Below are positions 33,767-43,303 of a stretch of DNA of 64,000 nucleotides, one piece after another. The notes under the pieces were generated by a model that searched no databases, was not told where the DNA came from, and saw nothing but the letters and a program-made list of their open reading frames with translations. Both the position numbers and the translations under genes were made by a program. Source of the stretch: Streptomyces viridiviolaceus. Its GTDB lineage: Bacteria; Actinomycetota; Actinomycetes; Streptomycetales; Streptomycetaceae. Position 1 is the first letter of the stretch. Each line of letters opens with the position of its first letter. The stretch lies in the NCBI RefSeq assembly GCF_014650995.1, contig NZ_BMWA01000002.1, positions 62,001 to 126,000 on the forward strand, given 5' to 3'.

Positions 33767-34621
33767 ATGCGTCGCCCCCTTGCCCGGGCACTGGCCCGGC
33801 CGCTGGTCCTGGCGGCCGCGGCGACCGCGATACCGCTGGTGTCCGCCGCCCCTGCGCCCGCCGACAGCATCGTCGTCGGAGGCTTCCCGGTCGATGTGTC
33901 CGAAAGTCCGTGGACCGTGGCCCTGTCCAGTCGTGACCGGTTCGGAGGTACGCGTGCGGGGCAGTTCTGCGGGGGAGTGGCCGTCGGCCGGACCACCGTG
34001 CTCACGGCGGCTCACTGTATGGAAGAGGAGGTCCTCGGGGCGCCGCCCGAGCAGGTGCGCGACCTGAAGGTCATCGCGAGCCGCACGAACCTGCTCTCGA
34101 ACGAGGGCCAGGAGATTTCCGTACGCGATGTCTGGGTGAACCCGGCGCACGACGCCCTCAGCAATTCCGGGGACTTCGCCGTGCTGACCCTGTCGGAAGC
34201 CCTTCCGGCCGGCGCCTCCATCGGGATGGCGGCCGACGGCGACCCCGCCTACGCGCCCCGGACCGGGGCGGTCGTCTACGGGTGGGGGGACACCTCGGGG
34301 GCCGGGGACTACGCGAACCAACTGTGGGCCGCACGCGTACGCGTCCTGCCCGACGCGCTCTGCAAGCAAGCGTACGCCGAGAGCGACGACGGCAGGTATC
34401 TCACCGACACCATGCTGTGCGCCGGTGAGGAGGCCGGTGGTCCGGATGCCTGTCAGGGGGACAGCGGCGGACCGCTCGTCGCCCAGGGGAAGCTCATCGG
34501 GCTTGTCTCCTGGGGGAGCGGCTGCGGGCGTCCGGGCAGTCCGGGCGTCTACACGCGCATCTCAGCCGTGCTGCGCGCGCTGGGCTGGGACGCCTCCACA
34601 CGGCAACAGAAAGGTGCCTGA
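33767..34621 (+). CDS. Secreted trypsin-like serine protease (S1)
   Basis: A 284-residue secreted protease. The N-terminus is a signal peptide (basic RRPLARALARP, hydrophobic LVLAAAATAIPLVSA, then APAPA cleavage region). The mature enzyme starts near IVVGGFPVD and has the catalytic triad: TAAHC (His ~83), GDFAVLTL (Asp ~139), ACQGDSGGPL (Ser ~236). Asp in DACQGD before the serine is the S1 pocket residue, predicting trypsin-like cleavage after Arg/Lys. Monocistronic, between the hrdB terminator and a strong bidirectional hairpin. Confidence 0.94.
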   Translation: MRRPLARALARPLVLAAAATAIPLVSAAPAPADSIVVGGFPVDVSESPWTVALSSRDRFGGTRAGQFCGGVAVGRTTVLTAAHCMEEEVLGAPPEQVRDLKVIASRTNLLSNEGQEISVRDVWVNPAHDALSNSGDFAVLTLSEALPAGASIGMAADGDPAYAPRTGAVVYGWGDTSGAGDYANQLWAARVRVLPDALCKQAYAESDDGRYLTDTMLCAGEEAGGPDACQGDSGGPLVAQGKLIGLVSWGSGCGRPGSPGVYTRISAVLRALGWDASTRQQKGA

Positions 34622-34655
34622 CGGCCTCTGCAGGGTCCGTCGGGGGTACGAGCGA

Positions 34656-34690
34656 GGGCGGCCGCCTCTGCATCCCAGAGGCGGCCGCCC
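34656..34690. terminator. Bidirectional terminator, protease / DUF7455 gene
   Basis: A perfect 15-bp stem, GGGCGGCCGCCTCTG and its complement, loop CATCC, midway between the two convergent genes. Confidence 0.92.
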
Positions 34691-34735
34691 GTCGATCGGC
34701 CTGTGCCGGTCTCGCTCGTCGTTGGGCGCGTAGTG

Positions 34736-34966
34736 TCAGCGCTCTTCCTCGGAGGCGGATGCCGGAACGGACGTCAGCCGCTCCGTCTCGTCCTGTATCT
34801 CAGCGGCGATCTTCTTGAGTTCCGGCTCGAACTTGCGCCCGTGGTGGGCGCAGAAGAGCAGTTCTCCGCCGCTCAGCAGGACGACGCGCAGGTACGCCTG
34901 GGCGCCGCAGCGGTCGCAGCGATCAGCGGCCGTCAGCGGGCTCGCGGAAGTCAGAACAGTAGTCAC
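34736..34966 (-). CDS. Small zinc-ribbon-like protein (DUF7455)
   Basis: A 76-residue protein: TAADRCDRCGAQAYLRVVL, GGELLFCAHHGRKFEPEL, ending in an acidic helix. CDRC and CAHH form a likely zinc-binding knuckle. This is a highly conserved actinobacterial small protein found next to parE/hrdB-type loci; its function is unknown. GTG 34966 has GAAGAGG upstream. Divergent from parE. Confidence 0.85.
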   Translation of the reverse strand: MTTVLTSASPLTAADRCDRCGAQAYLRVVLLSGGELLFCAHHGRKFEPELKKIAAEIQDETERLTSVPASASEEER

Positions 34967-35307
34967 GTCGCCTCTTCTCTAGCTCGACGAGCTGTCGTAC
35001 CAGGGTCAACATCCAACCAGCCCCAAAACGTTCCCGCTCGTGGCTTTTCCTCGAAAAAATCTTTCCGAGGGGCCGGCTGTTGCCGGTTGGCGGCGAATGT
35101 GCCGTATTGCGTGTCTGTGTGTCGTACGGGTTCGCGCAGTCGGTCAGTGTCGGTCCCGCCGGCTGGGTTGCCGGTTTGTTCATCAGGACGTGCCCGGAGC
35201 CTAAATGGTTCATGCCTCGAAGGGAACGTGATGTGTACTTCACTCCATCGAGGGATCGAACAGGTATGCGACCGTGGACTAGGGTGAGTCCCCGACGAGG
35301 GTGGCGT
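34967..35307. other. Intergenic between DUF7455 gene and parE
   Basis: No gene seen. Moderately AT-rich around 35040-35075 (TTCCTCGAAAAAATCTTTCC). Holds the divergent promoter of the DUF7455 gene; the parE promoter is listed separately. Confidence 0.4.
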
Positions 35308-35337
35308 TACAACGGCTCTACCTGGGCTCGGTACCCT
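35308..35337 (+). promoter_or_regulatory. parE promoter
   Basis: TTACAA (35308-35313) and TACCCT (35332-35337) are 18 bp apart. The predicted start point is near 35344, giving a leader of about 64 nt to GTG 35408. A GTG at 35345 falls at the very 5' end of that transcript and is in frame. Confidence 0.55.
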
Positions 35338-35407
35338 CTCAGCGGTGAACCAAGCCGCGCCCTTACCCAATAGGGCCCCATCTGAAATTCAGCGAGGAGC
35401 GAACCGC

Positions 35408-37531
35408 GTGACCGCCGAGACGTCCGTGCCGTCCACTGCGCTGCTGGCAGGAGCAGACCGGGACGGTTCCAACTACACCGCGCGGCACCTGCTCGTCCTC
35501 GAGGGGCTCGAGGCCGTGCGCAAGCGCCCCGGCATGTACATCGGGTCGACCGACAGCCGCGGTCTGATGCACTGCCTGTGGGAGATCATCGACAACTCCG
35601 TCGACGAGGCCCTCGGTGGCTACTGTGACCACATCGAGGTGATCCTGCACGACGACGCGTCGGTGGAGGTCCGCGACAACGGCCGGGGCATCCCGGTCGA
35701 CGTCGAGCCGAAGACCGGCATGTCCGGTGTCGAGGTCGTCATGACCAAGCTGCACGCCGGCGGCAAGTTCGGCGGCGGCTCGTACGCCGCCTCCGGCGGT
35801 CTGCACGGCGTCGGCGCCTCCGTGGTGAACGCCCTGTCCGCCCGGCTGGACGTCGAGGTGGACCGCAACGGCCACACCCACGCCATCAGCTTCCGTCGTG
35901 GCGTACCGGGCGCGTTCGCGGCCACCGGGCCGGACGCCAAGTTCGAGGCCAAGGGCGGACTGCGCAAGGCCAGGAAGATCCCCAAGACGCGCAGCGGCAC
36001 GCGCGTGCGGTACTGGGCCGACCGGCAGATCTTCCTCAAGGACGCCAAGCTCTCCCTGGAGACGCTGCACCAGCGCGCCCGCCAGACCGCCTTCCTGGTG
36101 CCCGGCCTGACCATCGTCGTCCGCGACGAGTTCGGCCTGGGCGAGGGCGGCAGCAAGGGCGAGGAGTCCTTCCGCTTCGATGGCGGCATCAGTGAGTTCT
36201 GCGAGTTCCTGGCGAGCGACAGGCCCGTCTGCGACGTCCTCCGCTTCACCGGGCAGGGCACCTTCAAGGAGACGGTCCCCGTCCTGGACGAGCACGGTCA
36301 GATGACGCCCAAGGAGGTCACCCGCGACCTCGGCGTCGACGTCGCGATGCGCTGGGGCACCGGCTACGACACCACGGTCAAGTCGTTCGTCAACATCATC
36401 GCCACCCCCAAGGGCGGCACCCACGTCGCCGGCTTCGAACAGGCCGTCGCCAAGACGATGAACGAGGTACTGCGCGCCAAGAAGCTGCTGCGCGTCGCCG
36501 AGGACGACATCGTCAAGGACGACGCGCTGGAGGGCCTCACGGCGGTCGTGACGGTCCGCCTCGCCGAGCCGCAGTTCGAGGGGCAGACCAAGGAGGTGCT
36601 CGGCACCTCGGCGGCCCGCCGCATCGTGAACAACGTGATCACCAAGGAACTCAAGGCGTTCCTGACCTCGACCAAGCGTGACGCGGCCCAGCAGGCACGG
36701 GTCGTCATGGAGAAGGCCGTCGCGGCGGCCCGCACCCGCATCGCCGCCCGCCAGCACAAGGACGCCCAGCGCCGCAAGACGGCGCTGGAGTCCTCCTCGC
36801 TGCCGGCGAAGCTCGCCGACTGCCGCAGCGACGACGTCGAGCGCAGCGAGCTGTTCATCGTCGAGGGCGACTCCGCGCTGGGCACGGCGAAGCTGGCCCG
36901 GAACTCCGAGTTCCAGGCGCTGCTGCCGATCCGCGGCAAGATCCTCAACGTCCAGAAGTCGTCCGTGACGGACATGCTGAAGAACGCCGAGTGCGGTGCG
37001 ATCATCCAGGTCATAGGAGCCGGATCGGGCCGTACCTTCGACATCGACGCGGCCCGCTACGGCAAGATCATCATGATGACGGACGCCGACGTGGACGGAT
37101 CCCACATCCGTACGCTGCTCCTGACCCTGTTCCACCGCTACATGCGGCCCATGGTCGAGGCGGGCCGGGTGTTCGCCGCCGTGCCGCCGCTGCACCGCAT
37201 CGAGCTCATCCAGCCGAAGAAGGGCCAGGACAAGTACGTCTACACGTACTCGGACCGGGAGCTGCGGGACAAGCTCATGGAGTTCCAGAGCAAGGGCATC
37301 CGGTACAAGGACTCCATCCAGCGGTACAAGGGCCTCGGCGAGATGGACGCGGACCAGCTGGCCGAGACGACCATGGACCCACGGCGCCGTACCCTGCGCC
37401 GGATCAACCTCACCGACCTCGAGGCGGCGGAGCACGTCTTCGACCTGCTGATGGGCAACGACGTCGCCCCCCGCAAGGAGTTCATCTCCAGCTCCGCGGC
37501 GACGCTGGACCGGTCGCGCATCGACGCCTAG
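35408..37531 (+). CDS. parE: DNA topoisomerase IV subunit B
   Basis: A 707-residue GyrB/ParE-type subunit providing ATPase and TOPRIM functions for decatenation. GHKL ATPase motifs: RKRPGMYIGS, EIIDNSVDEA, VRDNGRGIPVD, GLHGVGASVVNALS. TOPRIM: LFIVEGDSALGTAK and MTDADVDGSHIRTLLL; QRYKGLGEMD near the end. GTG 35408 with AGGAG upstream matches remembered ParE N-terminus (TAETSVPSTALL). An upstream in-frame GTG at 35345 is possible. The ParC partner is 9 kb downstream on the other strand. Confidence 0.96.
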   Translation: MTAETSVPSTALLAGADRDGSNYTARHLLVLEGLEAVRKRPGMYIGSTDSRGLMHCLWEIIDNSVDEALGGYCDHIEVILHDDASVEVRDNGRGIPVDVEPKTGMSGVEVVMTKLHAGGKFGGGSYAASGGLHGVGASVVNALSARLDVEVDRNGHTHAISFRRGVPGAFAATGPDAKFEAKGGLRKARKIPKTRSGTRVRYWADRQIFLKDAKLSLETLHQRARQTAFLVPGLTIVVRDEFGLGEGGSKGEESFRFDGGISEFCEFLASDRPVCDVLRFTGQGTFKETVPVLDEHGQMTPKEVTRDLGVDVAMRWGTGYDTTVKSFVNIIATPKGGTHVAGFEQAVAKTMNEVLRAKKLLRVAEDDIVKDDALEGLTAVVTVRLAEPQFEGQTKEVLGTSAARRIVNNVITKELKAFLTSTKRDAAQQARVVMEKAVAAARTRIAARQHKDAQRRKTALESSSLPAKLADCRSDDVERSELFIVEGDSALGTAKLARNSEFQALLPIRGKILNVQKSSVTDMLKNAECGAIIQVIGAGSGRTFDIDAARYGKIIMMTDADVDGSHIRTLLLTLFHRYMRPMVEAGRVFAAVPPLHRIELIQPKKGQDKYVYTYSDRELRDKLMEFQSKGIRYKDSIQRYKGLGEMDADQLAETTMDPRRRTLRRINLTDLEAAEHVFDLLMGNDVAPRKEFISSSAATLDRSRIDA

Positions 37532-37700
37532 CCGGGCGCCGGGGCCGGGCCCGGGGTGGCCGAGCCGGTTCGAGCTCGCCGCTCCGGGCCCGGGGTCGTG
37601 GACCTGCGGTTCCCGTGGCGAGTCACCTCCAGTCACCTGATGGGGTGAAGAGCGGAGGGAAGAAGAGTCGGGGATCTTCCCGTTCTGTCCATCCTTGGGC

Positions 37701-38261
37701 ATGCAGTCAAGCAACGAGCGTCCCCGCGGAGCCGGGGGTGGTCCCGACAGCGCGGTCGGCAACCGCGACGATCGGGACGGGGACTCCGCCGAGACGTGCG
37801 CGAGCCCGAGGTACGACGACCCCTGGTACGACGCGCTGGCCTCCGGCTGGGGTGAGTCCGCGGGTGCGGGGGCTCCCGCCGCGGCCGTGCCGCCGGCTCG
37901 CACGGAGCCCGGGGAGGTGCCCCGGGCCGCCGCCGACGTGTACCTGGAGGTTCAGCGCAGCGCGGCCTTCCGCGAGGTACGCGGTCGCTACCGGCGGTTC
38001 GTGGTGCCGGCGGTCGTCACCTTCTTCCTCTGGTACGTCGTCTACGTGGTGACGGCCACGACGGCACCCGGGCTGATGGCGCGGCCGGTGACCGGGGCCG
38101 TGAACGTGGCGATGGTGGCGGGACTGGGTCAGTTCCTCACCACCTTCCTACTCACCTGGGCGTACGCACGGCACGCGCGGCTGCGCAGGGACCGGGCGGC
38201 GCTGGAACTGCGGTGGGACACCCAGGAGCTCACCCGCGGTGCCCGAGGCGGTGCGTCGTGA
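37701..38261 (+). CDS. DUF485 membrane protein
   Basis: A 186-residue protein: residues 1-80 are a polar, Gly/Ala/Pro-rich tail; from VYLEVQRSAAFREVRGRYRRFVVPAVVTFFLWYVVYVV onward it is a DUF485 domain with two transmembrane helices and a basic C-terminal stretch. DUF485 proteins are partners of sodium:solute symporters (as YjcH is to ActP). The stop overlaps the symporter start (GTGA), implying translational coupling. The ATG at 37701 was chosen over TTG 37695; no good ribosome-binding site is seen for either. Confidence 0.85.
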   Translation: MQSSNERPRGAGGGPDSAVGNRDDRDGDSAETCASPRYDDPWYDALASGWGESAGAGAPAAAVPPARTEPGEVPRAAADVYLEVQRSAAFREVRGRYRRFVVPAVVTFFLWYVVYVVTATTAPGLMARPVTGAVNVAMVAGLGQFLTTFLLTWAYARHARLRRDRAALELRWDTQELTRGARGGAS

Positions 38262-39850
38262 CGGGCGACCACCAGACGCTGGCGTTGCTGCTCTTCAGCA
38301 CGTTCGTCGCCGTCACGCTGGGGATCACGACGTGGGTGAGCCGCAACCGGCACGGCTCGGCGGAGGAGTTCTATGCCGGGGGCCGCCTCTTCTCTCCGAT
38401 GGAGAATGGTTTTGCCATCGCGGGCGACTACATGTCGGCCGCCTCCTTCCTCGGCATCTCCGGGCTCATCGCGCTCTACGGCTACGACGGCATGCTGTAC
38501 TCGGTGGGCTTCCTGGTGGCCTGGCTGGTCGTGCTGTTCCTCGTCGCCGAACTGGTGCGCAACTGCGGCAGGTTCACCCTCGCGGACGTCGTGGCGGCGC
38601 GCATGCGGGAGCGGCCGGTGCGCATCGCCGCGGGAACGTCCTCGGTCGCCGTGTCCGTGCTGTATCTGGTGGCGCAGATGGTGGGAGCGGGCAGCCTGGT
38701 CGCGCTGCTGCTGGGAGGCACCGGCGAGGCGGCGCAGGCGTGGACCGTGATCGGCGTGGGCGCGCTCATGGTGATCTACGTGTCGCTGGGCGGGATGAGG
38801 GCCACCACCTGGATCCAGATCGTGAAGGCGGTTCTGCTGCTCGGCGGCACCGTGGCGCTCACCGCCCTCGTCCTGGTGCGCTTCCACGGCGACATCGACC
38901 GGCTGCTGCGCACGGCGGCCGAGCGCAGCGGTCACGGCGAGGGGTTCCTGGCGCCCGGGCTGGCGTACGGCGGGGACTGGACCTCCCGTTTCGACTTCAT
39001 GAGCCTGGGGCTCGCCCTGGTCCTGGGCACGGCGGGGCTGCCGCACATCCTGTCCCGCTTCTACACCGTGCCCACGGCCCGCGCCGCACGGCGATCGGTC
39101 GTCTGGTCGATCGGGCTCATCGGCGGCTTCTACCTGATGACGATCGTGCTCGGCTTCGGCGCCGCCGCCGTCGTCGGGCCGGACGCGGTACGCGAGTCGA
39201 ACGCCGCCGGGAACACGGCGGTCCCGTTGCTGGCGCTGGACCTGGGCGGAGGCGCCGACTCCACGGGCGGAACGGTTCTGTTCGCGGTGGTCGCCGCCGT
39301 CGCCTTCGCCACCATCCTCGCGGTGGTCGCCGGAATCACCCTGGCCTCCTCGGCGTCCGTGGCCCACGATCTGTACGCGTCCCTGCGGCGCCGGCACGCC
39401 GAGCCGCGCAGCGAGGTGGCCGTGGCACGTGTCGCCGCCGTCGGCATCGGCGCGGTCGCCATCGCCCTCGGCCTGCTCGCCCGCGACCTCAACGTCGCCT
39501 TCCTGGTGGGCCTCGCCTTCGCCGTCGCCGCGTCCGCGAACCTCCCGGTCCTGCTGTACTCGCTGTTCTGGCGCGGTTTCACCACGCGTGGCGCCGTGTG
39601 GTCCGTCTACGGTGGCCTGCTGCCGGCCGTGGTGCTCGTACTGCTGTCCCCGGTGGTGTCGGGCAGCCCGCAGTCCCTCTTCCCGGGCGTCGACTTCCAG
39701 TACTTCCCGCTGCAGAACCCGGGGATCGTCTCGATCCCGCTGGGCTTCGTCGCGGGCTGGCTCGGCACGGTCACCTCGGCGGAGCCCCCGGACGTGGCCA
39801 AGCACGCCGAGACTGAGGTGCGGTCGTTGACGGGGGCGGGGGCCGTGTGA
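38258..39850 (+). CDS. Sodium:solute symporter (ActP-like, cation acetate symporter family)
   Basis: A 530-residue polytopic membrane protein with about 13 hydrophobic helices. Family features: EEFYAGGRLFSPMENGFAIAGDYMSAASFLGISG near residue 37, YLVAQMVGAGSL, RATTWIQIVKAVLL and GTAGLPHILSRFYTVP. It most likely imports acetate or another short monocarboxylate with Na+. It starts with GTG overlapping the DUF485 stop. The CitA/DcuS-type two-component system convergent with it (43-bp gap) may sense related organic acids, though not necessarily for this transporter. Confidence 0.92.
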   Translation: MTGDHQTLALLLFSTFVAVTLGITTWVSRNRHGSAEEFYAGGRLFSPMENGFAIAGDYMSAASFLGISGLIALYGYDGMLYSVGFLVAWLVVLFLVAELVRNCGRFTLADVVAARMRERPVRIAAGTSSVAVSVLYLVAQMVGAGSLVALLLGGTGEAAQAWTVIGVGALMVIYVSLGGMRATTWIQIVKAVLLLGGTVALTALVLVRFHGDIDRLLRTAAERSGHGEGFLAPGLAYGGDWTSRFDFMSLGLALVLGTAGLPHILSRFYTVPTARAARRSVVWSIGLIGGFYLMTIVLGFGAAAVVGPDAVRESNAAGNTAVPLLALDLGGGADSTGGTVLFAVVAAVAFATILAVVAGITLASSASVAHDLYASLRRRHAEPRSEVAVARVAAVGIGAVAIALGLLARDLNVAFLVGLAFAVAASANLPVLLYSLFWRGFTTRGAVWSVYGGLLPAVVLVLLSPVVSGSPQSLFPGVDFQYFPLQNPGIVSIPLGFVAGWLGTVTSAEPPDVAKHAETEVRSLTGAGAV

Positions 39851-39892
39851 GCGCCCTGCGCCGCGAGGTCCGCGACGGCCCGCCCGGCACGC

Positions 39893-40573
39893 TCAGCTGC
39901 GGGTCGCCCACTCGTAACGGTGTTCCGGACGGCCGGCGTCGCCGTACTTGAGGGTCAGCCTGGCCCGTCCCGTGCGTTCCAGGAGCTTCAGATAGCGCTG
40001 GGCGGTCTGGCGGCTCACCCCGGTCCGTTCGGCGATCTCCTGGGCCGACAGCGGGCCGTCCGCCTTGATCAGGCACTGACGCACCGACTCGGCCGTGGCG
40101 GGGGAGTGCCCCTTCGGCAGCCCGGGCTCCGACGGCGCCGACAGGGCTCCGAAGATGCGGTCCACCTCGGCCTGCTCCGCCTCGCCGCCGCCGTCGAGGG
40201 TGCGGCGCAGCTCCGCGTACGCCTCCAGCTTGCCGCGCAGCCCCCCGAAGGCGAACGGCTTGACCAGGTACTGCAGCGCACCGTGCCGCATCGCCGCCTG
40301 CACGGTCGCCACGTCCCGCGCGGCCGTCACCATGATCACGTCGGTCTGGTGGCCGCGCCGCCGCATCTCCCGGACGACCTCCAGACCCGTCCGGTCGGGC
40401 AGGTAGTGGTCCAGCAGGACCAGGTCGATCCGCGGCAGCGTCTCCAGGCTCTGCAACGCCTCCCCCGCGCTGTGCGCCTCGCCGGCGACGTGGAAGCCCG
40501 GCACCTTCTCGACGTAGGCGGCGTTGACCCGCGCGACCCGCGTGTCGTCGTCCACGACCAGGACCTCGATCAT
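39893..40573 (-). CDS. CitB/DcuR-family response regulator
   Basis: A 226-residue response regulator. The receiver starts MIEVLVVDDDTRVARVN with the phospho-acceptor Asp in LVLLDHYLP (about residue 54) and the switch lysine in YLVKPFAF. The C-terminal HTH (TAESVRQCLIKADGPLSAQEIAERTGVSRQTAQRYLKLLERTG) is of the CitT/DcuR type. It begins at ATG 40573, overlapping the kinase stop (ATGA), so the two are co-translated. Likely activates an organic-acid transport or catabolic gene. Confidence 0.93.
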   Translation of the reverse strand: MIEVLVVDDDTRVARVNAAYVEKVPGFHVAGEAHSAGEALQSLETLPRIDLVLLDHYLPDRTGLEVVREMRRRGHQTDVIMVTAARDVATVQAAMRHGALQYLVKPFAFGGLRGKLEAYAELRRTLDGGGEAEQAEVDRIFGALSAPSEPGLPKGHSPATAESVRQCLIKADGPLSAQEIAERTGVSRQTAQRYLKLLERTGRARLTLKYGDAGRPEHRYEWATRS

Positions 40574-42240
40574 CGGGACTCCTCCTCGGCAGCGGTCTTC
40601 GCGAGAGCGGTGAGGGCCGGCTCCGGGTCCGGCTCGGCCAGCGCCTCGGGCAGGACGACGGTGAACTCCGCGCCACCGCCGCGCGCCTCGCCGACCGTGG
40701 CGCTGCCCCCTTGCCGTTCGGCCAGCCTGCGCACCAGGGACAGCCCGATGCCCCGCTGGCGGTGGGCCGGCGGTTCCTTGGTGGACCATCCCTCCGTGAA
40801 CACCAGCTCACGGTGCTCGGCCGGGACACCGGGCCCCGTGTCGCGGATCCGGAGGATGGCGGTACGCCCCTGCGCACGCAGTTCGACCTCCACGCGCGCG
40901 TGCGCGGTGCCCGCGACGGCGTCGAGCGCGTTGTCCACCAGGTTGCCCACGATCGTGACGAGCCCGCGGGGATCGATCAGACGGTCCGGCAGCCGCGTCC
41001 GGTCCGACACCCACAGGGCGACTCCGCGCTCGGCCGCGACGGTCGCCTTGCCGACGAGCAGGGCGGCCAGAAGGGGCTCCCGGATCCGCTCGGTGATCTG
41101 CTCCGCCGTGGCCCGGTGGTCGCCGACCACCTCGCCGACGAACTCCACCGCGTCGTCGTACATCTCCAGCTCGAGCAGCCCCAGCAGGGTGTGCATGCGG
41201 TTGGCGTACTCGTGGTCCTGCGCGCGCAGCGCGTCGATCAGGCCGCGCGTCGAGTCCAGCTCCCGGCCGAGCTGCTCCAGCTCGGTGCGGTCGCGCAGGG
41301 TGGCGACGGCGCCGCCGTCGTCGGTGGGCATCCGGTTGGCGACCAGGACACGCTGACCACGGACGGTCAGCAGGTCGGTACCGGTGACCCGGCCGGCCAG
41401 GACGTCGGCCGTGCGGCCCTCGCCGAGTGCCTCGTCGGGTGACCGGCCGACGGCCTCGCCGCCGATGCCGAGCAGGCGCTGCGCCTCGTCGTTGAGCAGG
41501 CGGATCCGGCCGCTGCGGTCCAGGGCGACGACACCCTCCCGGATGCCGTGCAGCATGGCCTCGCGCTCCGCGAGCAGCGCCGCGATGTCCGAGAAGGCCA
41601 GGTCACGGGTCTGCCGCTGGACCCGGCGCGAGATGAGCCAGGCGGCGAGCGCGCCGACGGCCAGGGCGCCGCCGGCGTACGCGAACAGCCCGGGGATGGC
41701 GTGGATCAGCCGGGCCCGGACGCTGTCGTAGGCGATGCCCACCGAGACCGCCCCGACGATCCGGCCGTCGTCGTCGCGCAGCGGTACCTTGCCGCGTGCG
41801 GAGCGTCCCAGGGTGCCGTCGTCGATCTCCATGACCTCCCGGCCGGCCAGGGCCTGTCCGGGGTCGGTGGAGACGACCTCGCCGATCCGCCGCGGGTCGG
41901 TGTGCGACCAGCGCACGCCCTGCCGGTCCATCACGACGACGTACTCCGCCTGCGTCGCCTCGCGGATCCGCTCGGCCTCCTCCTGTACCGGCCCGTCCGG
42001 TGCCGGAGCGGTGCCGCGCAGGTCCCGCACGATCTGCGGCTGCTGGGCGGTGGTCTGCGCGATCGCGAGCGCCCGGCGCATCGCCTGGTCGTCCAGCTGG
42101 TCGCCGAGGGGTGCGAGGAACAGTCCGGTCGCGAGCACCGCGACTCCCGCGGCGATCGCCAGCTGCATCAGCAGCACCTGCGAGAACATCCGCCGCGGCA
42201 GGCCGAGGCGCAGACGGCGAACGGGGGGAGGGGAGCTCAT
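40570..42240 (-). CDS. CitA/DcuS-family sensor histidine kinase
   Basis: A 556-residue sensor kinase. An N-terminal TM helix, an extracytoplasmic PAS/CACHE-type ligand domain (~40-165) including EEAERIREATQAEYVVVMD and SARGKVPLRDDDGRIVGAVSVGI, a second TM helix, a cytoplasmic PAS (LLAEREAMLHGIREGVVALD), then HisKA-like QDHEYANRMHTLLGLLEL (phospho-His) and HATPase_c NLVDNALDAV, GPGVP, GIGLSLVRRL. This layout is that of citrate/C4-dicarboxylate sensors. ATG 42240 is favoured because TACCGT (42253-42248) lies seven bases upstream; ATG 42246 is the alternative. Confidence 0.93.
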   Translation of the reverse strand: MSSPPPVRRLRLGLPRRMFSQVLLMQLAIAAGVAVLATGLFLAPLGDQLDDQAMRRALAIAQTTAQQPQIVRDLRGTAPAPDGPVQEEAERIREATQAEYVVVMDRQGVRWSHTDPRRIGEVVSTDPGQALAGREVMEIDDGTLGRSARGKVPLRDDDGRIVGAVSVGIAYDSVRARLIHAIPGLFAYAGGALAVGALAAWLISRRVQRQTRDLAFSDIAALLAEREAMLHGIREGVVALDRSGRIRLLNDEAQRLLGIGGEAVGRSPDEALGEGRTADVLAGRVTGTDLLTVRGQRVLVANRMPTDDGGAVATLRDRTELEQLGRELDSTRGLIDALRAQDHEYANRMHTLLGLLELEMYDDAVEFVGEVVGDHRATAEQITERIREPLLAALLVGKATVAAERGVALWVSDRTRLPDRLIDPRGLVTIVGNLVDNALDAVAGTAHARVEVELRAQGRTAILRIRDTGPGVPAEHRELVFTEGWSTKEPPAHRQRGIGLSLVRRLAERQGGSATVGEARGGGAEFTVVLPEALAEPDPEPALTALAKTAAEEESR

Positions 42241-42247
42241 ACCCATG

Positions 42248-42253
42248 ACGGTA
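42248..42253 (-). promoter_or_regulatory. -10 element TACCGT of the sensor kinase gene
   Basis: Minus-strand TACCGT ends seven bases before ATG 42240; leaderless layout. Confidence 0.45.
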
Positions 42254-42358
42254 CGTGGGAGCGGGCGGGGCGCCGTAGAGGGGTGTGGCGCGGATCTCCC
42301 GGTCGGGTTCCGGCCCGCCGGCGTGCTCGGGCGGCACGGGTCCCGCGCGAGGGCGGGT

Positions 42359-43303
42359 TCAGCCGGCCAGCGCCGCCGTCACCGTCAGCTCGCGCACCGC
42401 CGTGACCTCCATCCGCGCGGGCGAGCCCAGCACCGATGCCCCGCAGCTCTCCGGGCGGGGAGGCAGTGAGCCGCCCTGGGTGACGGCGACCCGCCAGTGC
42501 CGTCCGTCCGTGTGGGCCACGGTCACCTCCCAGCGCGGTGCCGTACCGTCGGTCCGTACGACGCTCAGCGCCTCAGCCGCGTCCTCGTCCGCCTCCGTGC
42601 GCACGGCCAGCTCGGCCGCCTGGCCGGGCCGCTCCCACGCGGAGTTCCCGCGGCAGCCCTCCGCGAGGATCCGCCCCTCCCGCGCGCCGCGCAGGATGTC
42701 CTTGACGGTGTGGGCCTCGACGCGCCCGTACGCGTATCCGTACGGCAGCACGAGCAGCGTCGGCGAAAAACGGTGACCGCCGAGATGGGTGACCTCCCAG
42801 ACACCCTCGGCCCCGGAAGCGGCGAGTTCGGACGCCAGCGGTCGGCCGAGGAGGGCGCAGCACCGGTCGCGCTTGCCGTTGGTGCAGACGAGGACGAGCG
42901 GGTCACCCGTGTGCGGGCCGCCGCCGAGCGCCGTGTCGAAGGTACGGCGGTCCCCCCTGCCGAGCGCCGGGAAGTCCAGTTCGAGCAGCCGCCGGGGGTC
43001 CGTGATCGTGGCGCCGTGCAGCCACACGTTCCCCGGCGCGGTGTGGGCCGCGTACACCCGGCGCCGCGTGGGGGCGCCGCAGTCGGCGTGGCGGCCGGGA
43101 CGGCGGATGAGCGCGACGCGCACGCCCGTCCCCTTGGCGGCCGTCTCCAGGGCGCGGCCCAGCGCGGGGTCGAGGTGGCTCGACGTGAGGGCCTTGGCTC
43201 CCCACGGGCCGGGCTGCTCGACCAGCAGCCAGGTCCTCGCGGCGGGCGCGGTGCCTGCGAGGGGCTCGGCGAGGTCCCGGGAGACGGTTGAGCACGTACT
43301 CAC
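42359..43303 (-). CDS. Sucrase/ferredoxin-like protein (thioredoxin-fold 2Fe-2S)
   Basis: A 314-residue protein of the sucrase/ferredoxin-like family. The central CTNGKRDRCCALLGRPLA near residue 140 and the earlier RHADCGAPTRR supply the cysteines of a thioredoxin-like [2Fe-2S] or redox fold; GVWEVTHLGGHRFSPTLLVLPYGYAYGRV is also characteristic. The old name sucrase is misleading; iron-related redox functions are more plausible. GTG 43303 is preceded by TAGGCT seven bases upstream (leaderless) and an iron box covers that promoter, so expression should rise in iron starvation, possibly for ferric-siderophore reduction. Confidence 0.85.
   Translation of the reverse strand: MSTCSTVSRDLAEPLAGTAPAARTWLLVEQPGPWGAKALTSSHLDPALGRALETAAKGTGVRVALIRRPGRHADCGAPTRRRVYAAHTAPGNVWLHGATITDPRRLLELDFPALGRGDRRTFDTALGGGPHTGDPLVLVCTNGKRDRCCALLGRPLASELAASGAEGVWEVTHLGGHRFSPTLLVLPYGYAYGRVEAHTVKDILRGAREGRILAEGCRGNSAWERPGQAAELAVRTEADEDAAEALSVVRTDGTAPRWEVTVAHTDGRHWRVAVTQGGSLPPRPESCGASVLGSPARMEVTAVRELTVTAALAG

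Noticed and set aside
35363..37903. 846-codon open frame antisense to parE
   Set aside because: Shadow frame; parE motifs are complete on the + strand.
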